Shown here piece by piece: positions 47,860-59,925 of a stretch of 64,000 nucleotides of DNA. The number at the start of each line of letters is the position of its first letter. Position 1 is the stretch's first letter. This stretch comes from Cylicocyclus nassatus (Eukaryota; Nematoda; Chromadorea; Rhabditida; Strongylidae), in the NCBI GenBank assembly GCA_958299035.1, contig CATQJL010000223.1:8483753-8547752 (forward strand), read 5' to 3'. Both the position numbers and the translations under genes were made by a program. The notes beneath the pieces are model-generated. The model was given only the letters and a program-made list of their open reading frames with translations. It was not told the DNA's origin and searched no databases.

Positions 47860-49164
47860 AACGCCCCGGAAAAAAATTGATTTCCTATTCTTCACCTTTT
47901 CGAAGCTTTCTCGCATGCCTTACCCATATCTGGTGCGCCTGAAAATGGCCAAAATAGGCTTTTTTCGAGTTGCGTCGTGGGCGGTCCGGACGAAGGGGAG
48001 GGACTCGGAATGCTTTTGAAGTGGATTTCAGGCTTTCTAGACGTGCTTTTTTGCTCCACACTTTACTGATAGATTAGGTGGGGATCTGCCGTTGCAATGC
48101 TGAAGTCCAAGTACCCATCATTTTGCAGGAACGCTGCCTTTGAGCTGCATACATCTAAAAATAGTAAGGTTGAATAGCTTATGCAAACCCCCTCTACGCT
48201 TTTTTGGGAATTTGAAAGGCTTTTAAAACGTTTTAAACACTGGATTGGCTTTGAAGTGGCTATCTGATGTCATGTGGCAATAAAGATCGGCCTCTTGACA
48301 AACACCCAAAATGGCAAGTAAACTTTGGGAAATGCATGTTCAGTGCCTGCCGTAATTCTATATCCTCAAGGTGAGACGCTACTGCGAGAATACTGGTGAT
48401 CAGCGGATCAGGCAACCCCCGCAGGAGAATCTCCAGCAATCTGAATTTCTTCAATATTTCTCTCCTTCCGGACGTATTCGCTTCCAATGGATAATCTCTA
48501 TCAGAAATCTCCGCAAGTGTAGCGTCTCCATTTTCAACACCTTGCAGACTACTCGTTTACAAAAACACATTCACCTCCTTCCTGTCCGCGGATAAGCCCT
48601 CAGTTTGAAAGTATTTCACAAAAGTTTTATGATGCTCAAAGAAAGGAAGGATAGTACAGATTAGGAGCATGCCCACTTTAGACTACATTACATCTATGAG
48701 CAAAATTTCGAGAGAATCGTTTTTGTGTTTCCCCTAGCTTCACACTTCAAGCAGTTTTTTGGTAAAAAATGGGGAACCTTGGTCTAACTCAAAACTTTGC
48801 TAGTATAGTTCTTGTGGACAACTTTTTGCGAAATCAAAGTCGTTTCACTATAGCATCTTACACAGAGTCACTGTGTAGAGGATAGAGCTGAATTGCGCAA
48901 GTCCAAAATTCGACGTTTTTTATCGCTGGACTTGAGTGTTCATTGCCCACTAGCAACAAAATTCTGATTTGTAGTCGGATTGTATTAACCGAAAGGCGAA
49001 AGGAACCAATCAAAGGCAAGAAATAGCCTCTCATGATTTTATCTTCTTGTCCAGGATTAAGATTGCGGTGCTTGAAATTATATGCAATGTCTTCCTTGCA
49101 ACTTGACGTACTAATGTCAACTAATCATTGGGTACTTATCCGATTTTATCATCTGACCTTACAG
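47860..49164. other. No gene recognised
   Basis: A fragment gctgcctttga near 48130 resembles the MITE end at 47438. Short frames at 48260-48595 overlap in antisense; none is supported. Confidence 0.4.
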
Positions 49165-49450
49165 CTACTCAGACAATCGCAGGGGGCAGGCGGACACCGG
49201 AAAATACGCTTTTGAAATTTCGCATTCCGCTCGCAAATTCCAGGAAAATAGTTTTCTGGGAGACCGCCTGTTGAATCTTTTTTCGCTCTTATCTTTTGCG
49301 GATATATTGCCGAATCTCTGAGGAATCGAGAATTCAGCGAGCGACGTTCCGGAAAGTCCTGATTGCCTCTCAAAAAATCCGCGAGCGGGATTCGAGAAAT
49401 CAGCCATCTATTTTTCCGGTGCCCGCCTGTCCCGGCGATTGTCTGAGTAG
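49165..49450. mobile_element. MITE of the CAGAYAATCGC family, short copy
   Basis: ctactcagacaatcgc at the left is inverted at 49435-49450. The subterminal ggcaggcggacaccggaaaa is inverted near 49415-49430. 286 bases; same terminal class as 1951 and 26113. Confidence 0.85.
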
Positions 49451-51445
49451 TTGCTAAAGACTTCATTACTATCCGCGACATTACAACATGTAACGAAAAA
49501 TTCATTCCAAACTTTCGAATCTAGAACTACGACAAGGCTGTTGAGAGGAGTGTTAACGGCAAATAGTAGCCAGCAAGTAAGATGTCTAAATCGCCGTAAC
49601 GTCTTTGTAGATAAATTGAACGCCTATTGAACACATTTTTCAGAACTTCAGTTTTGCTGTTTGGTGGAATTTATCCAACAGAATTAACATCACGACGCCT
49701 CCATTCTCCTCAAAGCAAAGCGAAAATAGCCTAAAGCAATTCCTGCAGCACCAAATATCATGTGTTTCCCTATCTCAGCTAGAAGTCTTACCCTAGACTG
49801 AATCCGTAGAATTTCACAATTGAGATTAGCCTATTGTTAATACCACCGTTATACGAAGTGTGCGCCCAAAAGAAATTGTCGTACGAATCGTAATCAAATT
49901 ACGAGGACGGACATTGATGTTGCTTTGGGAACAGACGGAAAGGGTATCCAATATTAGCACCTCAAACAGTTTTATGAACGCGCAAAGTCTGCAAAGATAT
50001 TCAGTATTTGTTTTTGTGAATAGAAAGAGTAGAAATAAATAATAATAAACGTGTGGTCATGCTAGATTGGTTAAAGATATACATAGAGTGTACCAAAAAG
50101 ATATGCCTACTGTTTGATTGCTAATAATTCTCTCAATGAAGTCTTTCGACAAGCTTTGGGCACCGTTTTGTAGAGCTGGCTTCAACTTGGATCACATTTG
50201 GTGCGAATCAAAAATCCCTTTTCAGTACCGTGGCATTACGGTAAAACTTGCAGCATATGGCCTGTGAAATGCGTCTGAAAAAAAAAGAAAAAAATTCCGA
50301 AAACTTGTGTAGCAAGGTTCTCCTGTCACGTATGCTGATTTCGGTACGCACATTTTTGCGCTCTCGTAGAGTTTTTTAAATGGCCATCAGATTCTTGAAA
50401 ACAGCAGAAATTGGTCGTTGTGGTACATCTAGCATGACTCACGACAAATGCGTTACGGCGAAGTGTGAGTTTCGTATTTGAAATCAGCAACTGTAATATA
50501 ACCTGAGTGAGTAGTAGAATGAGAACAGTCTACTTTATTGCGATGGAAAGTGAGTGTTTCCAAAATTTTCTCAGCGCTTCACCTCTCGCAGTTCCTAAAT
50601 ATTGAAAACAATGGCAGGGATTTGTCACCAAAAAATTTACACCAAATTACCAAAAAGGTCTCCTAGGAACGAACCATAGTGGTTATGCTACTACGAATGG
50701 AAAACACGAATTTCGAACCAGTTTTAGTAGTTGCGGTGTTTTGGCACATACGAAGAAATCAAGGAATGTAAGCTGTTATGGGTTGAATGGATGCATGATG
50801 CAATTTTTTTGCCGACCCCTCGCTCCGGTAATTGTTCGATGACTCAACAAGACAGCTCTTTATTGTTGAAGTTGAATTTTTCAAAAATCTGTAACTTGTT
50901 CAAAGTGTAAATGAAGTGAGCGGAAGGAAATACACAAATATTGGATATATAGGAGCATCAGAAGTGGGCGGGGCTTATAGTTTACATCTATACAGCGTAT
51001 GATTTCGTAATTCTTCAATTCTGCAGTATTACATGCTGAAAAGCCCAAACAAAGGCTATATGAAGTCAGTGGAAGGAAGTATACATGTAGCGGATATATA
51101 GGAGCATGAGAAGTGGACGGGGCTTAGAGTTCACGCCTATACAGCGTATGTATAGCTTATATGAGAGGCGCATATGACACAATCTCCAGTTCACTTTTTT
51201 AGAAAACAGACGGCTTTTACTCTAACCAGCAGTGATAACCAGGGTCAGGCAAGAGCTGTGGCACATAGCCGCCGAATACACTCCCCCCTAAATTCCGTCT
51301 CGATTGCCCTCTCCCCCCCCCCCCAACGCACCGTAGGCATGACATAAAGGGTCTATCAGGCATAACTAGCACAGGGGCCTGCATGGTCGCGAGAGTCGGA
51401 TGCGCGTACGGCCATTGCGCTGCGCACGTCCGATGTTACTGACAA
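49451..51445. other. No gene recognised; old repeat fragments
   Basis: 50088-50260 (gtaccaaaaag.. tagagctggcttcaacttgg) is a diverged relative of the 24239 element. A direct repeat of about 130 bases with gcggggcttagagtt and tatacagcgtatg occurs at about 50930 and 51060. A C12 run lies at 51313-51324. Confidence 0.5.
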
Positions 51446-51902
51446 GGGAAGTCCGATTAGTCGAAGTGGCCTTTCCGAATGAGTCGTATACTATTTTGAA
51501 AAGCGTTAAAGGCTGATTCCGAATCTGATTTTATTAACTGCCGAGCGCCTCTGCATGCCGAGTTATACATGTTTTTGGAGCGAAAAATGAACACAGAATT
51601 CAAGTAAAATTAGCTATTACGGGCTTTTTAGCACCTAAATAGAGCAACATGTAGTATGAATGTTTTGAAGAGAAGGTATCCTTTGAAATGGAGTGCTCTG
51701 ATAACCAACACTGGACCATTTGAGCAATTCTGACCAATTTTGCTCTAGATACGCATTTAATTTTTCAACCCAAAGAACACTCATAACTCGGCGTCCAGAG
51801 GAGCTCGGCATATGACGAAGACAGATTCGGAATCAGCGTTAGACGCTCTTCAAAATAGTTCATGACCCATTTGGAAAGGCCACTTCGACCTCCCTTGTGA
51901 GG
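51446..51902. mobile_element. Foldback repeat, arms about 130 bases
   Basis: gtcgaagtggcctttccgaa near 51458 recurs inverted near 51880. Further pairing includes ctgattccgaatctg and the atgccgagttat segments. No coding content; the frame at 51765-51953 is a product of the repeat. Confidence 0.75.
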
Positions 51903-52056
51903 AGGGTCCAGATTTATCCTATCCACACAAAAAATCGGCCCTATCGCACCCAAGATCGTGGGAAACCTCCAGGTTTAAGATTTGCGATTTCGAGCAAGGT
52001 GCGATAAACGCCAACAGCATGGACAGGCATTGGAAGTGGGCGGAGCTTCCAGTCAA

Positions 52057-52360
52057 CCAACAGCTAAAAAGCGATAAAATCGATATTTTAGAGGTTAGTA
52101 AAAAACCAAAACCTCAAAAATCGAGAAAATCGATAAAAGCCGACATTTTAGAGGGTTTTAAAATCCCGAATATATTCTCGAGGTTACGAAATCCCGAAAA
52201 TCGTCAAAAATCGATAAAAACATTTTGGAGGGTTCAATTTCCCGAAAATCGGCAAAGATCGATATTCCTCGAGATTGCGAAATCCCGAAAATCGTCAAAA
52301 ATCGATAAAACCGACATTTTGGACGGTTCAAAATCTCGAAAATAGAGAAACTCGGAGATT
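52057..52360. repeat. Tandem repeat, unit about 60-65 bases
   Basis: About five diverged units containing cgaaaatcgtcaaaaatcga and cattttggagggttcaa. The plus-strand frame 52019-52345 is the repeat read as ENRQKSIK units. Confidence 0.75.
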
Positions 52361-53362
52361 TGGATTTGGAGATTTCGCAACCTCAACTTTGATTTCGCCA
52401 ATTTTTGATTCTCATAGCCCCGATTTTGATCCCCAAGACTTCACCAACTCCCAAAACTCCGCCCACTCAACCGCAAGCCCCGCCCACTTCTCTTTGTACG
52501 GCCACAACTTTGCCACTGTGAGCGCCACCACCTCCCCATCAACCACTGCAAAACTCTTGATCACAGACTAAAGCCCGCCTACTTCACCCAAACGCCTTCA
52601 AATGAAGCTCCACCCCTTTTCCTCCCAGCTCTACAGAATGAGCGAGAAACTAAGCGAAAAATTCGAAAAAGTGAAAAATAACCCCACTTTCAGCGCTTAA
52701 CAGCTGAAACTCTTCCAAACAAGCTCCGCCCGTTTTCTACCCCACAACACGATCAAAATTAAGGAAAATAAGCGAAAATAAGAAAAAGAAGGAAAAATAA
52801 GCAAAAATTGCGTTTTCCTAACACTGTTTATCCCCTTTCTACCCTTTCTAGCCCCTCACCCGGTCCAGATGGCCGCCGGGTAACTATCACACGTGCTGCA
52901 GTAAAAAAAGAGGGAAAAAATGAGAAGGGAGAAGGAGGAGAAATTGCGAGGCCTGAACTAAAAAAAACAAATCCGGGAAGTTTTATAGATGGGCTCCCAC
53001 AGACGGAGCCCCTACATTTTCTCCGATTTATATGTGGTGTCCCCCTCGAATACGAATAGAAGAATGGCTATAAGAATGGCATTTTTCTTGGAATTACGGC
53101 AAGTCGAATGAAAGGAAAAATTTTCAAGTTTGAGTTCGTCACATTTAAAGGCACGGAACTTCGGTCTGAACAAAGATCTCCGAAAAGGAAAGTGTTTGAA
53201 AGTAGAAGAAACGAGCTTTCGATAATCTAGGTGGTTTTAGAGAAAACGTTTTTTGATTGAAAACTAGCGTTTGAAAAAAGAAGTAGGAAAAACGTGCATT
53301 AATTTTGCACCAACCCAATATATCGATCATCAACGAAAAGTAAACTAGTGCACCCGTCCCTG
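52361..53362. other. Pyrimidine-rich intergenic DNA
   Basis: 52380-52620 is rich in CCGCCCACTTC and CTCCGCCC-like strings. Frames are short and unsupported. Confidence 0.4.
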
Positions 53363-54628
53363 CCCGAAATGTAGGCGGCGTGGCGTTATACTACAAGGCC
53401 CTCGTCGCCAAAGCTCGCCGCCTCAAGGGGCACGCGTCGAGCTGACATACGGTAGTCCGCACCCATTTTGCTCCGGTGCGCGCAAGCCATGAGGCAATTG
53501 CACGAACGCCGCATCGTAAAACCCTCGTCGCGTCGCGACGTCGCGACTTTTATTAAAAGTAACATGAAAACACTCAAAAAATTGCTCTTTCAGATTTTAA
53601 CATTCGGCATCGTCCGTCGCACCGCGATAAGGTGTAAAATTAAGAAAAATTGTCCATTTTCTTTTTTCTCAAGTTGGTTTCAGGTTTCTTTCATTTGCAA
53701 ATAAAAAATAAAGACTGTTCAACTCCAGTACTCTTTCAATTTTTCAATTTTCTCTGTTCATCTCACTCTTTCAGTTGTTTCACATTGTTTCTTTTTTCTT
53801 CTATTTCAAGTTAGTTTTTACCATGATACCGTTACTTTATTGTCATTTCAAGCTGTGTCTGTGGCCAAGATTGCAGTTGAGATTAGTAACTCTTCGGCAA
53901 TGCTGACCTGCGGCCTTGACTTACTAAGACAAATGCCTACGGTCATAATAAGACCTCCCTGATGCTGAAACATGTATAAAAAAGGTGATGAATGTTTCAG
54001 CAGAATAAGGCGAGTAAGGCGAAGAAAAGTAACCGCTGCCATGTCAGAATTTGAGGATCTTCGAAGCCACTCCGTAATTAAGCCGCAGAAACCGAAGAAT
54101 ATTGCAGTAAGATGGCTCGCTTCACATTTGACAGAGCTATATAGAGTGTTACAAAAAATGTATAAAAAGTTGTATTTACTAGGTGCATACTCTGAAGCTG
54201 TATAAAAAGCTTATCCATTTGACGCGACTAAGCATCGCGTTGAAAATTGATATGAGAGGCTGTCATTTCAATATTCCTTTGTTTTTATTTGCAAAAAAAG
54301 AAACATGAAACCAACTATAAAAAAGGAAATAAAAAAGTTTTTTTCAATTTCACACCTTACTGTGCAACAGACGATGCCGGATGTTGAAATCTGAAAGTGC
54401 AATTTTGTCTGAGTTTTTTCATGTAACTTTTGATAGTCTCGACATCACAGCGCGACGTAGTGACGGAGAGGGTGGACCAGGCGGCGTTCGCGCGCTTGCC
54501 TTATAGCTCACGCGCACGGTGCAATATGGGTGGGGACTACCGTAAGCCAGCTCGGCGCGCGTGCCGATTATGGCGGAGCTTTGGCGGCGAGTGCCTTGTG
54601 GTATAATGCCACGTCCTTCCGAAATGTA
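53363..54628. mobile_element. Large foldback element, GC-rich arms of about 330 bases
   Basis: gcgttatactacaaggccct near 53382 is matched inverted near 54590-54610. Subterminal GC-rich blocks and the inner segment aacattcggcatcgtc (inverted near 54375) continue the pairing. The spacer is AT-rich. No transposase. Confidence 0.75.
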
Positions 54629-54725
54629 TGTATGTAAAGTTTAGTTCGGATCGGTTTAGGAATGAAATTTTTCATTTGGAACATACAAAAACTGCATACA
54701 TGGGTACAGACGTCTAGCTTTATAC
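54629..54725 (-). repeat. Terminal fragment related to the 22545 foldback
   Basis: In reverse it reads gtataaagctagacgtctgt, then aaaccgatccgaactaaact, the same order as the left end of 22545-23424. Confidence 0.6.
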
Positions 54726-55241
54726 ACAGAAGTCACATAAGTAAGTAGACATTTTAGTCGATGATTTCTCCCTTTCCAAAAAGTCTTTTGCTTAGCTTCA
54801 GGTATCCTTTTGTAGCTGGCTTCAACTTAGGTTGTTTAGTACAGTATCACCTATCTGTCTTGATTAGTGTAAAATCACAGTAGAAACCCTCAGCATATAA
54901 CGGCAACGTAAAAAGGGCCTATAGAAAGATCCATAAAATTTTAAGAAGTTATCTGTCAGTGTTTTCGTACATGCTGATTTAACTGGACAACGTTTTATGA
55001 GTCCTTTAAGCAATTTTAATGGTCAAATCACAGTTTTGAAAAACACTGGAGAAATGTTGTTGCGGCTTACTTGGCATAGCTTATAAAGAAAGCCCTCACA
55101 TTGAATTATCATATTTATGATTAGCGACTCATTTTAGCTCATAAAGCTTTCCGCTTGGGGCCCAATGATGGCTCAAAATCCTCTTCGTAGCTCTTGTCGT
55201 AATCCAACAGTATTGGAAAAAGTTATATGATTTGCTCCACA
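54726..55241. other. Old repeat fragment
   Basis: tgtagctggcttcaacttagg and nearby strings resemble the interior of the element at 24239. No gene. Confidence 0.45.
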
Positions 55242-55832
55242 GGGTTGTTTCATACTGCCGCACTGACTGCAGCAGTCTGCACTGACCGCAGCAGACTGCA
55301 GCGGACTGCAGCTGACTGCACTGACTGCAGCAGACTGCTGCAGACTGCAGCAGACTGCAGCTGACCGCACTGACCGCAACGACCGCAGCGGCTGAACCCT
55401 GCAGGCGGAAGGATAAATAGTTGTGCTTTGAACAAACGACAACAATATATACGTAAAAGCAAAAGTCAACAAGATTTACAATGTTACAAAACAGGTATAT
55501 GTAATGATAGGAAGAATTAGAACAAATACGAACATACCAAAGAAAACTATCGCCAAAATTTGATTGAGAAGAATTCTGATGGAACTTATGATCTTCTTAT
55601 GCGCGAATCACGCTGTTTTGATAATCGCGGTTGTTTTTTCTTCTAAGAAAAGAGGCTGCGACCGGTGCGGTCAGTGTGGTCATTGCGGTCAGCTGCAGTT
55701 TGCTGCAGTCTGCCGCAGTCAGTGCAGTCAGCTGCAGTCAGCTGCAGTCTGCTGCAGTCTGCTGCATTCTGCCGCAGTCAGCTGCAGTCTGCTGCAGTCT
55801 GCTGCAGTCAGTGCGGCAGTTTGAAACAACCC
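55242..55832. mobile_element. Foldback element with CTGCAGTC array arms, copy 2
   Basis: GGGTTGTTTCATACTGCCGC at the left and its complement at the right; both arms are CTGCAGTC-unit arrays. It has a fuller interior than copy 1, including about 110 bases near 55550-55660 absent there. QSAAV-like frames through it are repeat translations. Confidence 0.85.
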
Positions 55833-57259
55833 ATACAGTAGATCTAAGTTGAAGTCTGTTCTACTGAACGACAGTTGATGAGCAAGAAACTTCCTGGGGA
55901 GAGACTTAATGAAAATCAAAACTGTGTACTTACTCTTGGGGCACCCTGTATAAGATGAGTAAGAGCTAAGAAATTCATAAAAGTGGCTGTTTATAAAGCA
56001 GACAGACTTTCGATTTGAACGAAAGCAGCTATCATAATGACACAAATGAGAGGTTAGAATATAATTGCCAAGATAAAAGATTTTATGACAGTTACTGCAT
56101 CTGTTTTTAAACTATTTCGTTTCGGGGCTATGAACTATACTAGTAGTGCAGCTTCCCTGGTGCCCCTCATTAGAAGTTCATAGGAAGCTTCAAGCTTCAT
56201 TTTTCTCAAATAAGAGAACATCGCATAGGGTAGCAGATGTGGTGTTCGCTTTACAATGTGACCGTACAAAAATTTTGAGACTCAAAGAATGTAATGCTTG
56301 AAAAAAGAAATGACTAGCAGAGTCCAGCTAAGTGGGCTTTTCAAAATTTTCTATCTCTGTTCGTTCGAATGAATAAATCAATAGCACTGAAAACCGTCAT
56401 GAAGAATGATGGTAAGCTAGCATGCGCACAACATAGCAAAACTCAGACAGGTTTATCAAGAAGAAGCAAGTTGCCGTGATTTTCAGAGTGAGTAGCGTCC
56501 ACCACTGTATAAAATGTGATCTTGTGCTCACAAATCATGCTTTCCAGTAAAGGATTTCGCATTGCAGACATCATGGAAGACTTCATATCAGGTGCGCCTT
56601 CAAACGCAAACTCGATTCATTTTCCAAGTAGGGTGACGATTCTTGGAATGAACTTAGAATCTAAAGATACAGAGTTTACAATAAAAGCATGTTTCTTTTC
56701 AAATTTACTCACTTGAGTAAATGTTTTACGCTTATGGAATAGCGCTCATTGTCACTATATTTTCCACTGACCTTATTACAGTTCGCCTCTCTCTGGGAAA
56801 CGATCGTTAGTTGAAATGGCTCCTCTAGCTGCGACGCAAGCATATAATGGGCATCAGACGACAATTTCAAATTCGTCTTCTTTTTCTGCAGAGGGCCTCT
56901 TGATGAGGAGTTATGAGCACTGAATGCTCAATTCTAAACAAGTCAGCAATCAGTGGTGAGAGCCCTTCCAGCTCGCAGATGGAAGTGAAGGCCATTATTT
57001 CGCTAAGAAATTGTGCGTACAAAGTGCAATTGCCCTACGAACCATGTTTGGCTTAATGCTGGGGCAAAACATGCAGCTACCCCATATAGCTCATGATTGA
57101 AGGTGAGCTAAAGGAATTGGTGCGATTTTCTCACAATAAAACTGCTCATAACGTCGCCTACAAAGGAGCTCAGCGGATACGGAAAACATGTTTAGAGTCA
57201 GCACTGCAGCTTGTTTGGATTTGCTAATTCTGACCATTACCCAGTCGTTCGGACGCCAA

Positions 57260-57556
57260 AAAGATGCAAAAATTTGCATTGGTTTGAAAAGGTATGCCCT
57301 ATCAGATGGTGATTAAAGCACCTTCAAAACCCTAAAATGAAAATTCTGAAAATTAGCGAAAGTTAGACATGGTAAAATGAAGAGTTCGAGTTTTTAGCAA
57401 TTATCCCAGCGCTCTCGTTGGAACAGCCGAAACGGGAACATAGCTGCCGGAAATAGGAAGAAATTTTGCATCGGATAATTTCAAGTATTTGTCTATCTTC
57501 ATTCCGAATGATTATAGAATAGGTCTGAAAAACGGCACGAACTTTCCGATTCACCT
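57260..57556. mobile_element. TTAGG-ended element fragment
   Basis: Only the right terminus (aactttccgattcacctaat) is clear, in the style of the TTAGGT-ended families here. A diverged match to its interior lies at about 58320-58490. Confidence 0.5.
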
Positions 57557-57785
57557 AATATTTTGTTATTTTTTTTTTCAAGACTTTAAAGACTTGTAAC
57601 AGCATTTGACATAGGATATCGCCGAATTTTTTTTAATCATCATAATCCGCATAACATTGACATAATTAACATGGATGCTTTATAATCGAAACTTTCCTAA
57701 TCAAGCAAATGTGACATCAGAAACGTTTTGAGAAACGCTCGTCCTCATATACAGTTTAGGACGGTAAGTGAATCAGTGAACTTTC

Positions 57786-59008
57786 AAAGAATGTTTCTTT
57801 AAAAGCTTGATTTACACGGTTTTGCAACTTTGAAAATTCTCAATTAATAAAGTACTCTCCGACACAATAAGAAAATTAATAAATTACCCTCCGACACAGC
57901 GATGCTCACTAAATGACTGTTAAGCTTTACTGTTTTTGGCGTACTGAGCCCAACCAAATTAGCTGTATGTATTGCACCCTCACTGTGACTTGTTTAGGAA
58001 CCGATTCTCGTTTTGGACATGTCCAGCTTCAATAATATTCTGAAATTTCATTTCAGACATTTTGGTAGGGTTTTATACACATTCCAAATGAACTCCCCCC
58101 CCCCCCCCGAGGCACCCTTTTTCGTTCTTTGCATGTAAGATAAGAATGAAGTGTTTGTACACATTAATTGGTAATCTCTATAAAGTGCAAAGGAGCTGGC
58201 TATTAAGACTACTCTATGCTCGTTAACATCTAAGGCGTCTGGTGGCAGGAAAGGTGATAGTTCATGACAATGTTTCAGTCGCACGAGTATCAAAGCCCTT
58301 CCAAAGGTCTAAAATAAAATTTTTAGAAAACTGCTGAAATGGGACATAGTAAAAAGCATAGGCTTGGAATTTTGGCGACTGTTTTTTAGTGAACAAGAAC
58401 AATAAGGTCAGAGACATAAGCACAAGCTCCATCAAATAGTACTTTATGCCTATCCTTCGGGTTTTATGATAGGTCGAAAAAGCAAAGGACTTTGAAAACT
58501 TCTACGGCTGCCGGATAACGGTCAGAAAGCACGAAACCAAGGCGATGCCCTAAGGCGACATTGATTAAGAGCCAGAACTTTTGCGCAGTATTGTACACGG
58601 CATCAAAAGTATCTGTCCCATTCCACCTCTCTGTTTTGGCCTCGAAAGCTCTAGCAGCAAAAAGTTTTCGTGGAGCACAAAACTTGTGCGTTGCGTGTGC
58701 GACAAAGCGGCCGCCGTGACCGGTGTGCACCCTAAAGTGGAGCCCGGTAGTTGCAGTTAGTATAGTCACTGCGGTCAGTGTTGCAGTCTAAAACAATCCT
58801 ATACGATGATCGATTGAGTAGATTAGATATAGCAGAGATCTAATGTGCAAACTATTATCCAGTTTGAATGGATAGCACTATATCTCTCCTATTCAAAAAG
58901 TAGACTTGAACATGCTCCAATCTGTCAGATCTTGGATATTGACGACTGCTATAAGGTCTAAGTAACCAGAAGACCTCGATTTCTAGAAAATTCAATTTGC
59001 TGGAGTTA
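57786..59008. other. No gene; repeat remnants
   Basis: C14 run at 58095-58108. At 58755-58800 (cactgcggtcagtgttgcag.. aaaacaatcc) there is a remnant of a CTGCAGTC foldback end. The minus-strand frame 58464-58769 (101 codons) has no recognised domain. Confidence 0.45.
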
Positions 59009-59925
59009 TTAGGTTGTAAAGGTCCCGGGCACTTTGAGAAACTTCATTTTCAAATACATTTTTTTGGCTCTCGGTCGGACTTTGACACCAATTTCTTTGC
59101 ACTGCTCAGTTAGGGGAAGCTTAGAATTTTTAATACGGCTTCTGATTTTTCTCGATGCCAAGAAGTGTTTGATCTGCACATCGAAAAGAAAAATCTTTCC
59201 GACCGCAAAAATTTCACAATTTTTTCCTACGGCCATTTTTCTTATTCAGATAATTTCGTCCAAATCATGAATGATTTGATTTAGAAGCCTGTTAACTTCT
59301 GATTCGCAACTGCAATCGAGTTTTACGATTTGCGCTCAGAAATCACAAGCTGTCAAACTTGCCTTTGACTGCAACTCTTTTCGCAGCTGGAGTCGTTTTT
59401 GCGGGGATCGGCACGCCTGGATGATGGGTTCAAAAGATGTGTAAGGCATTACCCCATATGCTTAGCAGTAATCAAAGATTTGGTCCACCCTATGCAGAAT
59501 GACAAGACTTCAAAGTCACTTACTCAAAAAATGGTGCCTTTTTAGGGACAAAGAATGATCGATTTTTCAAGTTTTCTGGAAAAACTTTTTTGCATGTGGT
59601 CGCTCAAAGGCCTAAATAGTCATAACAGCCCCCATAGACTCTATATTACTACAGTTTGAGCTCTCCAGCTTTCATTATGCCTGAGATAATCCTGCACAAA
59701 CGAATTCCGGAAAACAAGCGGATCCACTTTTCGCAATGACATTTTTCTCTGCTGCGAGTGCTGATGGACCGCAGTCAGGTGCCGAAAAGTCAGCAGGACA
59801 AATATGCGTTGTGGACAAATGTCCTTGCAGTGAAGTTTGTAGCTTTCAAAAAAGAATCAATCTCCTTGAAGTTACAGCGTTGAAAAAACGTCCGCAGGTG
59901 CCCAGAAACTTTCTTTACGACCTAT
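59009..59925. mobile_element. TTAGGTTG-ended foldback element, family B copy 2
   Basis: Left TTAGGTTGTAAAGGTCCCGG and right gaaactttctttacgaccta; preceded by TA. Collinear with 12203-13126 at moderate identity (for example, both contain ctcggtcggactttgacacc). Frames inside are not genes. Confidence 0.85.

Larger units (their letters stand above)
55242..57785. repeat. Duplicated block, copy 2
   Basis: Collinear with 36107-38960. It lacks the 37662-38095 segment and instead carries unrelated sequence at 57260-57556 that ends in an aactttccgattcacctaa terminus. The candidate exon of copy 1 is broken here by a TAA at 57683. Confidence 0.85.

Noticed and set aside
47423..47880. Several 80-90 codon frames on both strands
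   Set aside because: All come from the foldback MITE at 47438-47859.
52019..52345. 108-codon frame rich in ENRQKSIK
   Set aside because: It is the translation of a tandem repeat.
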